Below are positions 1 to 7,437 of a DNA stretch of 64,000 bases, piece by piece (position 1 is the stretch's first letter; each line of letters opens with the position of its first letter). The stretch lies in NCBI RefSeq assembly GCF_008808095.1, contig NZ_CP023396.1:2046001-2110000 (forward strand). The letters are read 5' to 3'. Position numbers and translations under genes: made by a program. The stretch comes from Pseudoalteromonas ruthenica. Its GTDB lineage: Bacteria; Pseudomonadota; Gammaproteobacteria; Enterobacterales; Alteromonadaceae. The notes under the pieces are model-generated. The model made no database searches. It saw only the letters and a program-made list of their open reading frames with translations, and was not told where the DNA came from.

Positions 1-212
1 TGACCTGACATACCCCTTTGCAGGGGCTATCAATAGAAAAGATTTCCAGCTGCTGCATGTACGCTCTACCCAGTGTGATTAGGCCAAGGTTCAATGCTGC
101 TTGCAGCGCATAACGCCGAGCGCATCGACTACCCTAACCTTTGTTACCCTTGGTGTGTATTAAAAACCAACCCTAGGTATAACGTTAATGCCAAAGACTC
201 TGAATTACCAGC
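1..212. other. Non-coding start of window
   Basis: No convincing coding region is seen on either strand. A four-base-pair hairpin (CCCC/GGGG, about 14-27) is too weak to call a terminator. This is the 3' flank of the acyltransferase gene that ends at 213 on the minus strand; the next gene upstream lies outside the window. Confidence 0.5.
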
Positions 213-1325
213 CTAGGTATCCATTTCTTCCTTGCGCAGTACTGGGCGCGCATACAAGGCCGTAACGAGATCGCGTAGCTCTTCGGGAATTGCACGCATA
301 CGCTCATCAAACTCTTTCACATCCACGGACTCGGAATCAACAACCGCATCACCGTGCTTAGCGGCAATGTAATTGCCTGGGTGCAAATAAAAAGATTCAA
401 CAATCTGCTTATCGATGGTTTTTGCAAGATCCTCTGGGGTATCACAGCCGGTTTGCACCGGTTGACCAAAAGCGAGGTGGACATGGCCTTTATTGGTCGT
501 AAAGCCCTCTACTATACTGCTGATATCCTCACCGGCAGATTTTATATACTCGCCGTGGTGCTTTTTATGATAAAGCTCCTTCGCTTTGGATATTGCACAC
601 GGTTCATACTGATAAGAAATGGACACCGGCACAATTTTTAGCTCACGTACATACTCAGCAAACTCTTTCTTTTGCTTGCGCCCATTCAATTGCAACATTT
701 TTAATAACGCCGGATCGGTTTGATCAAAACCGTCTTTGGTACGCCCTTCGCGCTGGGCTATCCAAATACTGTGGCCATCCTGCAACGAGTCATAAATATA
801 GGCTGAGAGCTGTGATAACGCTTTAAGCATTTCTTTGGGTGCTTTTGCCGAGCGTTTTACAATAAAACTTTTGTTTAAGCGCATCAGCTCAGTGATGTAT
901 GGGATCTGTAGCAGATTATCACCAATGGCAATGCGCACGGTATTCATATCATGTTGGTGCAAGCCAAAATTCACCAACGCGGGATCAAGTACGATATCAC
1001 GGTGATTGGAGATAAACAGATATGCTTGGTTTTTATCGAGCTTGCCTAGCCCTGAATAGGTGACCTCTGAGGTGGTGTTGTGGATGATGCGCTCAAGATA
1101 ATGCACAACTTCAAGCTGGACTTGGCGCACTGAGTTTACTTGGCCCCATTTACGTTTCAGGCTCGCACGCACCAGCGGGCGAGATAGAAAGCGCATACCG
1201 GCAAGCCAACCGGGCAAATTATGCTTCGCTATCAAATCAACAAAGTCATTATCTGCTACCAACCGGGCAACAGCATCTGCTACTTCGTCGTCATTATAGG
1301 GTCTTATGTCTGCATACTTATCCAC
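213..1325 (-). CDS. PlsC-like glycerophospholipid acyltransferase family protein
   Basis: A 370-residue protein of the 1-acyl-glycerol-3-phosphate acyltransferase superfamily, probably moving an acyl chain onto a lysophospholipid or related acceptor at the inner membrane. The catalytic block is NHRDIVLD at residues 107-114. Its spacing is His-X5-Asp, whereas PlsC and PlsB have His-X4-Asp, so it belongs to a divergent subfamily. The second block is REGRTKDG at 192-199, equivalent to the EGTRS phosphate-binding motif. There is no signal peptide and no clear membrane segment. It stands alone, with the metal permease gene upstream on the same strand. The exact substrate cannot be read from the sequence. 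Confidence 0.75.
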   Translation of the reverse strand: MDKYADIRPYNDDEVADAVARLVADNDFVDLIAKHNLPGWLAGMRFLSRPLVRASLKRKWGQVNSVRQVQLEVVHYLERIIHNTTSEVTYSGLGKLDKNQAYLFISNHRDIVLDPALVNFGLHQHDMNTVRIAIGDNLLQIPYITELMRLNKSFIVKRSAKAPKEMLKALSQLSAYIYDSLQDGHSIWIAQREGRTKDGFDQTDPALLKMLQLNGRKQKKEFAEYVRELKIVPVSISYQYEPCAISKAKELYHKKHHGEYIKSAGEDISSIVEGFTTNKGHVHLAFGQPVQTGCDTPEDLAKTIDKQIVESFYLHPGNYIAAKHGDAVVDSESVDVKEFDERMRAIPEELRDLVTALYARPVLRKEEMDT

Positions 1326-1428
1326 GATTACACCTTATTACCACAGGCAAAAAAACGGCGCTTATTGTATCGCGCCATTTACGTATTCGCTAAGTTTATC
1401 AACTCTTACCAGTAAGGGATACAACCCT

Positions 1429-2598
1429 TTATGCATTATCATGGTGCTGCGCAGGTGCTTGCCATGCGCGCAATTTCAGCCATACCAAGCGTAATAACAA
1501 CAGCAGTAAAATCACGGCTAAGCTTTGCGATAACCACGGTGCCATAAGCTCGTGCTGATGCCCAACTAAAGGGCTCACTGCAAAGCCGAACCGTACCACC
1601 AGCCAATCCGTTAAATACCCAAATGCTAAGGCTACACCAATGACAGCACTGAGATAGGCAACAATCGCGCGCTTGCCTAACTCCTTACCAACAACACCGA
1701 GTGTGGCAATGTTAGTCGCAGGTCCTGCTAGCATAAATACCAATACCGCGCCTGGCGATACTCCAGCAATGAGCAGTCCAGCGGCAACTGGCGTAGATGC
1801 CGTGGCACAAATGTACATTGGAATACTGATAAGCACCATCACCGTCATCGCCAATAATCCGCTGCCCCACTGGCTTAAGTAAGAAGCGGGCACATAAGTT
1901 TGCACTAACGCCGCGAAAAACAGACCAATCATTAACCACATGGCGGTATCATTTAACAGTTTCGTGGTACTAAAGTGCACCGCTTGCTTAAACTTAGCCA
2001 TGAAACTGGACTCTTTTGTAGCTTTAGAGCGGCTACTGCAGCATGAGGCCGGCGCTGTATTATCAGCCTGTTGTGCCTGCGTGGGAGCTTGGGATGCTGG
2101 CGCTTGTTGCTTATTGGTGCAACATGAAGTGCTCGGCTGTGGCGTTCTTTCGGCGCAGCAACTCGGCGAAGATGTCTGTGTTGGGGTTGCCTCGGGCTTA
2201 GACTCTTTACCTACTAGCACACCTGCGGTAATGGCACTGGTAATTGCGGCAATAGGACGAATAATAGCCATAAAAGGGCCCAGTAAGACATAGGATACGG
2301 ACACTGAGTCGACACCAGTTTCAGGCGTGGAGACTAAAAAGGACGTAGTCGCACTTTTCGAAGCGCCTGCCCGTCTGAGCCCAACGGCTGCAGGGATCAC
2401 GCCACAAGAACATAATGGCATGGGAGCGCCAATAAAAGCCGCTTTCACAGTTGTCCAAAAGCCTTCTTTACCAAGGTGGCGTTGCAAAAAGTTAGCTGGA
2501 AGGTATACATTGATGAGCCCAGCTAAAAACAGCCCCAGCATCAGCCAAGGTGCAGATAGCACAAACAGTTGCCAAAAATTAGTTAGTAAGTCCATCAA
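1429..2598 (-). CDS. SO_0444-family Cu/Zn efflux permease (DUF318/ArsP-type)
   Basis: A 389-residue polytopic permease with two hydrophobic halves of about four helices each. Both halves are of the ArsP/DUF318 permease type, and the first carries the family CSCG motif at residues 63-66 (PLCSCGVIP). The halves are joined by a hydrophilic Ser/Gln/Ala-rich loop holding three Cys-Cys pairs at 147-148, 159-160 and 186-187, which look like a cytoplasmic soft-metal binding segment. The family is linked to copper/zinc efflux. The start codon lies inside the end of the MerR regulator gene (20-nt overlap), so the two form one operon driven by the promoter at 3025-3056. Metal specificity is inferred from the family and the regulator. 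Confidence 0.85.
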   Translation of the reverse strand: MMDLLTNFWQLFVLSAPWLMLGLFLAGLINVYLPANFLQRHLGKEGFWTTVKAAFIGAPMPLCSCGVIPAAVGLRRAGASKSATTSFLVSTPETGVDSVSVSYVLLGPFMAIIRPIAAITSAITAGVLVGKESKPEATPTQTSSPSCCAERTPQPSTSCCTNKQQAPASQAPTQAQQADNTAPASCCSSRSKATKESSFMAKFKQAVHFSTTKLLNDTAMWLMIGLFFAALVQTYVPASYLSQWGSGLLAMTVMVLISIPMYICATASTPVAAGLLIAGVSPGAVLVFMLAGPATNIATLGVVGKELGKRAIVAYLSAVIGVALAFGYLTDWLVVRFGFAVSPLVGHQHELMAPWLSQSLAVILLLLLLRLVWLKLRAWQAPAQHHDNA

Positions 2599-2992
2599 CG
2601 TCCTCCAATGCGGTCAAAATTGAACAATGCTCTGCCGGTAACTCTGTGCCACAACACTGCTCCGCCAATTGTGAAAGAGAGGCATAAAAGCGTTGCAACT
2701 CAGCGATACGCTCTGCCACAAGTGCCTTTTTTCGCAGCGTGAGTTGCTTCACTTCATGACAGCTATGCTGCTGTTTCTCAAAGTTAATCTTCAATAACTC
2801 AGAGATTTCTTGCAAACTAAAGCCGACGTCTTTAGCACGACGAATAAAGTTTAATTGCGCTAAATGGGCGTGCGTATAATCCCGGTATCCTGCTGCAGTG
2901 CGATTAGGCGGCTGTAATAGCCCTTGCTGTTCGTAGTAACGAAGCGTATCGGGACTCATGTCCACCTTTTTTGCTAACTCTGAAATTCGCAT
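2579..2992 (-). CDS. MerR-family metal-responsive regulator (ZntR/CadR/PbrR-like)
   Basis: A 137-residue MerR regulator. The N-terminal winged helix (residues 1-70, motif DTLRYYEQQGLL) is followed by a dimerisation helix and a metal-binding loop. Cysteines at 78, 113, 114 and 123 match the zinc-site cysteines of ZntR (79, 114, 115, 124). The ZntR His119 position is not histidine here, but His79 and His122 are nearby. It should sense Zn, Cd or Pb, and it activates by untwisting a promoter with an over-long spacer. Exactly such a promoter lies just upstream at 3025-3056, so the gene probably controls itself and the overlapping permease gene. Confidence 0.88.
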   Translation of the reverse strand: MRISELAKKVDMSPDTLRYYEQQGLLQPPNRTAAGYRDYTHAHLAQLNFIRRAKDVGFSLQEISELLKINFEKQQHSCHEVKQLTLRKKALVAERIAELQRFYASLSQLAEQCCGTELPAEHCSILTALEDVDGLTN

Positions 2993-3024
2993 TAGTTTTT
3001 CTCGCAGTTATTTAACTGTCACTG

Positions 3025-3056
3025 ATTGTAGACCTTAGTGTTAACTCCAAGGTCAA
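3025..3056 (-). promoter_or_regulatory. MerR-type promoter and operator of the metal efflux operon
   Basis: Read on the minus strand: -35 TTGACC (3051-3056), a 20-bp spacer (3031-3050) and -10 TACAAT (3025-3030). The spacer holds an interrupted inverted repeat, ACCTTGGAGT/ACACTAAGGT-like, centred on TTAA. A spacer of 19-20 bp with a dyad between the boxes is the hallmark of promoters activated by MerR/ZntR proteins. The predicted start site is about 25 nt before the MerR start codon at 2992. Confidence 0.87.
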
Positions 3057-3155
3057 TATTTTTTTGCGTCCGCTAAGTCACCATGAAAGACTAGTGCTAA
3101 ACCACCGTATTTTAACGCCTACTTTGTCTCACTGGCGAAACGAGAGAAGAGAGTT

Positions 3156-4100
3156 ATGAACATAGTACTACTTGATGCAAAAACTTTAGGTGACAATAGC
3201 TTAGCCCCACTGGAGCAACTCGGAGACTTCCATTCTTATGAGCTAACTGAGCCGCAGTCCGTTGTTACTCGTTGCCAAGATGCCGAGGTTATTATTAGCA
3301 ACAAAGTAGTGATAAATGCTGAGCACATGCAATCGCTACCCAAGCTTAAATTGATTTGCGTTGCTGCCACCGGCACCAACAATATCGACTTACAAGCCGC
3401 TGCCAAGCAAGGCATCACAGTATGTAATGTTGCTGGCTACTCTACCGCCTCAGTGGTGCAACACACCTTCGCCCTACTCAACGCCTTATTAGGTAACATT
3501 CATCGCTACATTAATGACTGCCATCACGGTGCGTGGCAACAAAGTGATATGTTTTGTCGCTTGGATTATGCCATTGAGGAGCTTGCCGATAAAACCCTTG
3601 CTATCATCGGCTATGGCGAGTTAGGTCAGGCGGTGGCGCGCGTTGCAGAAGCCTTCGCTATGAAGGTCATTGTTGCGGAGCGTAAAGGACAGCCAGTACG
3701 AGAAGGACGGGTTAGCTTTGAACAAGCACTGCAAAACGCTGATGTGGTCTCTATTCATAGCCCTTTAACGCCACAGACTCAGCAACTATTTAACGCCGAC
3801 GCATTCACTTTAATGAAACCAAGTGCAGTGCTCATCAATACAGCTCGTGGCCCTATTATTGATGAACAAGCGCTCGTTGCAGCCCTAGAGCAAGGTGATA
3901 TAGCCGGTGCGGCGTTAGATGTGCTTACACGTGAACCTGCCACCGCAGATAATCCATTAATTGCATATCAAGGCCATAACTTATTGTTAACACCACACAT
4001 TGCTTGGGCCTCTCGCCAAGCCCGCGACCGCCTCATTGAACAATTGGCGAAGAATATTATTGGGTTTGCCAATGGTGAAATCCGCAATCAGGTTAGTTAG
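3156..4100 (+). CDS. D-2-hydroxyacid dehydrogenase (glycerate/hydroxypyruvate reductase type)
   Basis: A 314-residue NAD(P)-dependent D-2-hydroxyacid dehydrogenase, cytosolic, most like HprA-type glycerate dehydrogenases that interconvert hydroxypyruvate (or glyoxylate) and glycerate. The Rossmann motif GYGELG is at 152-157. The catalytic residues are Arg231 (NTARGP), Glu260 (TREP) and His281 (TPHIAW). The position after the second beta strand is AERK rather than an acidic residue, which may allow NADP(H). A good ribosome site (AGAGAAGAGAG) precedes the ATG. It is a single gene between the divergent MerR operon and the DUF3192 lipoprotein. Confidence 0.85.
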   Translation: MNIVLLDAKTLGDNSLAPLEQLGDFHSYELTEPQSVVTRCQDAEVIISNKVVINAEHMQSLPKLKLICVAATGTNNIDLQAAAKQGITVCNVAGYSTASVVQHTFALLNALLGNIHRYINDCHHGAWQQSDMFCRLDYAIEELADKTLAIIGYGELGQAVARVAEAFAMKVIVAERKGQPVREGRVSFEQALQNADVVSIHSPLTPQTQQLFNADAFTLMKPSAVLINTARGPIIDEQALVAALEQGDIAGAALDVLTREPATADNPLIAYQGHNLLLTPHIAWASRQARDRLIEQLAKNIIGFANGEIRNQVS

Positions 4101-4239
4101 ATTCACTAAACTATGGGTTTCTAGGCCTAAGAGACACCTTGGTAATTTAATAACCTAATGATAATAAAGACAAATAAATATTGGCATTAAATTTGTTATC
4201 TTACCTAGGTGTTAACAATACTTAATAACGGATATAACA

Positions 4240-4617
4240 ATGAAAAAAACACTTATTGCCGCTTTAGTCGCCCTTCCTTTACTGGGAGGCTGTGTTGTTT
4301 CAGTGAATGATGGCGATGCTGATGCTCGTTGGGCTGGCAGTGATTGGCAGCAGCAACAAAAAGACAACCGCACATATATTGCTGACTTGCAGCTAGGTAC
4401 GGGGTTTGCGCAAGTGAAAAATTCTTTGGGAACGCCAGATTTCAGTGAATCGTTCCGTCATCAACAAGACAACTACCAAGTGTTATTTTACGCCACGCAA
4501 AGTAAAAAGTCTGATGGCAAAATCTCAAAGGACGAATGCACTCCTTTGGTTTTTGCTGATGGCGCCTTAGTCAGTGTAGGTGACAGCGCCTACCAAGCGC
4601 TTATCAATAAGCTATAA
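4240..4617 (+). CDS. DUF3192 family lipoprotein
   Basis: A 125-residue predicted lipoprotein. A short signal peptide ends in the lipobox LGGC (Cys17). Residue +2 is Val, so outer-membrane sorting is expected. The rest resembles the DUF3192 family of gammaproteobacteria, which has a SmpA/BamE-like feel in the segment LQLGTGFAQVKNSLGTPDFS (residues about 50-69), where a short 'turn-Gly-hydrophobic' pattern precedes a conserved Gly-x-Pro-Asp. Function is unknown. It is monocistronic and closes with the terminator at 4624-4648. Confidence 0.75.
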   Translation: MKKTLIAALVALPLLGGCVVSVNDGDADARWAGSDWQQQQKDNRTYIADLQLGTGFAQVKNSLGTPDFSESFRHQQDNYQVLFYATQSKKSDGKISKDECTPLVFADGALVSVGDSAYQALINKL

Positions 4618-4623
4618 ACGTTC

Positions 4624-4648
4624 AGCCACCCACAGGGTGGCTTTTTTT
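4624..4648 (+). terminator. Rho-independent terminator of the DUF3192 lipoprotein gene
   Basis: An 8-bp perfect stem (AGCCACCC/GGGTGGCT) with loop ACA, followed by seven T on the plus strand. The convergent diguanylate cyclase gene ends at 4647, and the minus strand lacks a T tract, so it serves mainly the plus strand. Confidence 0.88.
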
Positions 4649-5549
4649 ATGCGAAAAATACAATGGTGTTACGCCCTTGTTGCTTCGCTTTATAAAGACC
4701 CTTGTCAGCGCGCTCAATAAGCTGTGATTCCGATTGCGCATCACCAAAACCAGGATAGGTGGACACCCCCATACTGATAGTGACATGGTCAGCAACAGGC
4801 GAGTCTATATGCGCCACGTTAAGCTCTTCTATAACGCGTTTTAGCTTTTGTGCCAACGCCATGGCTGTCCCCTCTTCACTCCCTGGCAGCACAGCAGCAA
4901 ATTCTTCACCGCCATATCGAGCGACGAAGTCACTACCACGTTGACAATTGGCCACCAAGGTTGAAGCCACTTTCTTCAAACACTCATCACCGCGTTGGTG
5001 GCCATAGTGATCGTTGTAGCGTTTAAAAAAGTCAATATCAATGAGCACCACAGACAACGGCAGCCCAGCACGGACACTGCGCCGCCACTCCCGCGAGAGC
5101 TGTTCATCAAAATAACGGCGGTTGGGGATTTCGGTTAAGCCATCGATACTGGCCAGCATCTCTAATAGGTCGTTCTTTTGCTTGATAGTCAGCTGGTTTT
5201 TAACGCGCGCGCGCACTATGGCACTACCAAAGGGTTTGGTTATGTAGTCCATGGCTCCTAGCTCAAGGCCTTTAGCTTCATCAACGAGAGAATCATTGGC
5301 GGAAATGATAATGACAGGAATAGGCTGTGTGCGCTCATCATGCTTAAGCTTACGCAGCGCTTCGTAACCATCCATACCGGGCATGACGATGTCCAGCAAG
5401 ATCAGATCAACACTGTTAGTCGCTAACCACTCGAACATGGCCTCAGCACTTTCGACACCAAACACTTTGTGCTTGGGGCTCAGCGTTTTCTCCAAAACCA
5501 CCCGATTTAACTCGTCATCATCGACAACAAGAATACGTGCTGACCTCAT
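4647..5549 (-). CDS. Response regulator with GGDEF output (diguanylate cyclase)
   Basis: A 300-residue two-domain protein. The receiver domain (about 5-120) has the acidic pocket DDDE near 10-13, phospho-acceptor Asp53 (LLDIVMP) and Lys105 (ITKPFG). The GGDEF domain (about 130-300) has an intact GGEEF active site at 213-217 and, five residues before it, an RGSD inhibitory site at 204-207. It is expected to make cyclic di-GMP on phosphorylation, with product inhibition. No partner kinase is adjacent, so it is an orphan regulator. It converges with the DUF3192 gene. Confidence 0.9.
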   Translation of the reverse strand: MRSARILVVDDDELNRVVLEKTLSPKHKVFGVESAEAMFEWLATNSVDLILLDIVMPGMDGYEALRKLKHDERTQPIPVIIISANDSLVDEAKGLELGAMDYITKPFGSAIVRARVKNQLTIKQKNDLLEMLASIDGLTEIPNRRYFDEQLSREWRRSVRAGLPLSVVLIDIDFFKRYNDHYGHQRGDECLKKVASTLVANCQRGSDFVARYGGEEFAAVLPGSEEGTAMALAQKLKRVIEELNVAHIDSPVADHVTISMGVSTYPGFGDAQSESQLIERADKGLYKAKQQGRNTIVFFA

Positions 5550-5719
5550 TTATTTGCCCTAGTTTGTCTTAACTGCTTGCAGAACCAATACAAAAGAATG
5601 AATTAGGCTGCAATTTACCCGCTATTTAACGTATTTACCCAGTTTAGACATAAATACCTAACAATTCACTGAATATATGGCAGAAATTAGCCACATACAC
5701 AGTGAATTAGCTTGTATGC

Positions 5720-7120
5720 TTAGAGGTTTTCTTCAGCAAATGAAGCAAGGCGACTGCGCACCACACCGTTTAGATTTACGGTGGCACTGCCCTCAAAATG
5801 CTTAAAGCGCTCAACGATATAGGTCAAACCCGATGTCACTGGGGTCAGATAGTTACTGTCTATTTGCGCCAGATTCCCCGAACAAATCAATTTAGTGCCC
5901 GCCCCGCAGCGCGTGATGATCGTTTTCAACTGTGAGGCTGTTAAATTCTGGCTCTCATCAAGCAATACCACGGCATTTTGGATACTACGCCCACGCATGA
6001 AGTTCACCGATTTAAACTGAATATTGGCTTTTTCCATAATATAGTTGCGACTGGAAATCGGGTTCTCATCGCCTTTGTGCAACACCTCCAAAGAATCGGT
6101 GATCGCTGCCAGCCAAGGCGCCATTTTTTCTTCCTCTGTGCCTGGCAAAAAACCTATAGACTCCGCTATTTCAGGGGTGTTGCGGGTCACAATTAGTTTG
6201 TCGTATATACCTTTTTCGATGATCATTTCAAGGGCGGCCGCTAAGGCTAAAATCGTTTTGCCGCACCCTGCCGGGCCTGTGAGTAACACCAGTTCGATAT
6301 CTGGGTCGAGCAAGGCATCCATGGCCATGCCTTGGTAAATATTTTTTGGTTTAACGCCCCAGGCACTGCGCGCCAATAGCCGTTCAACTCCTAGGTCTTT
6401 TAGGGTTATATGTGCTTCATCATAGCCAACTACACGAGCCGCGAAATGGCCACTGTCATCAAGCAAATATTCATTGGCAAAGACATCAGGTACCAACTCT
6501 CTGGCAACGTGATGAAGCGCATCGCGCCCTTGCTGCTCGGTTTCACACTCCCCAACATGCTGCCAGAAATCACCCTCTATTTTTTTATACCCTGAGGTCA
6601 GTAGTGTAATGTCATCAATCAGTTGGTCTGTACGGTAATCTTCAACATAATGCAGACCCGCACCTTTGGCTTTAAGACGCATGTTGATATCTTTGGTCAC
6701 TAGCACCACTTTGGCATCGCTGTACTGCTTTTGCAGATACACTGCGCAGTTAATGATGCGGTGATCGTTTTCATCCCCAGGCAGCCCAGAGATGCTATCT
6801 GCAAACAAATGATCATTAACAATAATGAGCTTACCCCGAGGCGCTTCTGGTGCACGTTTATTACTGGGCAATAGCACCCCCTGCAACATTTGCTCTGGGG
6901 TGGCATCGCGCAATACTTCATCGAGTGCACGAATAGCCACTCGTGCATCGCGACTCACATCACGTTTGCGGTCTTTTATGTGGTCGAGCTCTTCGAGGAC
7001 AGTCATTGGAACAATTACATCGTGTTCTTGGAAAGAGAGGAAAGCAAGGGGTTCGTGGAGTAATACGTTGGTGTCGAGCACATACATTTTACTACTGGTA
7101 GCGTGGCGGTCTTGGTCCAT
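5720..7120 (-). CDS. PIN domain-PhoH family ATPase
   Basis: A 466-residue fusion of a PIN ribonuclease domain and a PhoH-type P-loop ATPase/helicase, the PhoH2/YlaK architecture. The PIN half (about 10-160) keeps acidic residues of the nuclease site: Asp16 (LDTNVLLHEP), Glu44/Glu45 (VLEELDHIK), Asp119 and Asp144 (VTKDINMR). The PhoH half has Walker A GPAGCGKT at 282-289 and a Walker B-like VVLLDESQN near 385-393. Such proteins unwind and cut RNA in vitro. Here no antitoxin-like gene is beside it. A good ribosome site (AGGAACGCGCT) precedes the ATG. Confidence 0.9.
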   Translation of the reverse strand: MDQDRHATSSKMYVLDTNVLLHEPLAFLSFQEHDVIVPMTVLEELDHIKDRKRDVSRDARVAIRALDEVLRDATPEQMLQGVLLPSNKRAPEAPRGKLIIVNDHLFADSISGLPGDENDHRIINCAVYLQKQYSDAKVVLVTKDINMRLKAKGAGLHYVEDYRTDQLIDDITLLTSGYKKIEGDFWQHVGECETEQQGRDALHHVARELVPDVFANEYLLDDSGHFAARVVGYDEAHITLKDLGVERLLARSAWGVKPKNIYQGMAMDALLDPDIELVLLTGPAGCGKTILALAAALEMIIEKGIYDKLIVTRNTPEIAESIGFLPGTEEEKMAPWLAAITDSLEVLHKGDENPISSRNYIMEKANIQFKSVNFMRGRSIQNAVVLLDESQNLTASQLKTIITRCGAGTKLICSGNLAQIDSNYLTPVTSGLTYIVERFKHFEGSATVNLNGVVRSRLASFAEENL

Positions 7121-7437
7121 AGCGCGTTCCTATTTGTCTTTTATTGTATGTATGCCGCCGCAGCTCAATAAACAGCCTGAATCAGTAACGGCATACTTCA
7201 AGTTTAGTCTATGGATTACAAAAGACGCTTTTATGACAGTAAAAAAGACGATGAAAATCACACTTTTTTGTTTGCAAAAATGCCCTTCTTTTGCTGCTGT
7301 ATATAAAACACACAAGCGTAGAAACTTTTCTGCGTTTTGTGGTGATAATCAATCAAGAGCACGCTAATATAGCCGCCTTTTTTTGCTTGGGCCAACGCGC
7401 TCAAGCCTAGGTAAATCAAAGTCGAGTCGAGCAAGTA
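7121..7437. other. Intergenic region between divergent phoH-like gene and rapA
   Basis: A 317-base AT-rich spacer between divergent genes that must carry promoters for both. I see a possible -10 (TAATAT, 7365-7370) for rapA but no -35 at proper spacing, and no operator or hairpin that I would defend. A 45-codon ORF (7233-7367, plus strand) has no recognisable features. Confidence 0.5.

Noticed and set aside
14..27. CCCC/GGGG hairpin at the start of the window
   Set aside because: Stem of four and no T tract; not a terminator.
7298..7313. LexA-box-like CTGTATATAAAACACA upstream of rapA
   Set aside because: The right half lacks the CAG of the consensus, so it is not a credible LexA site.
7233..7367. 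A 45-codon ORF before rapA
   Set aside because: No ribosome site, no family resemblance, and it lies in the promoter-bearing spacer.
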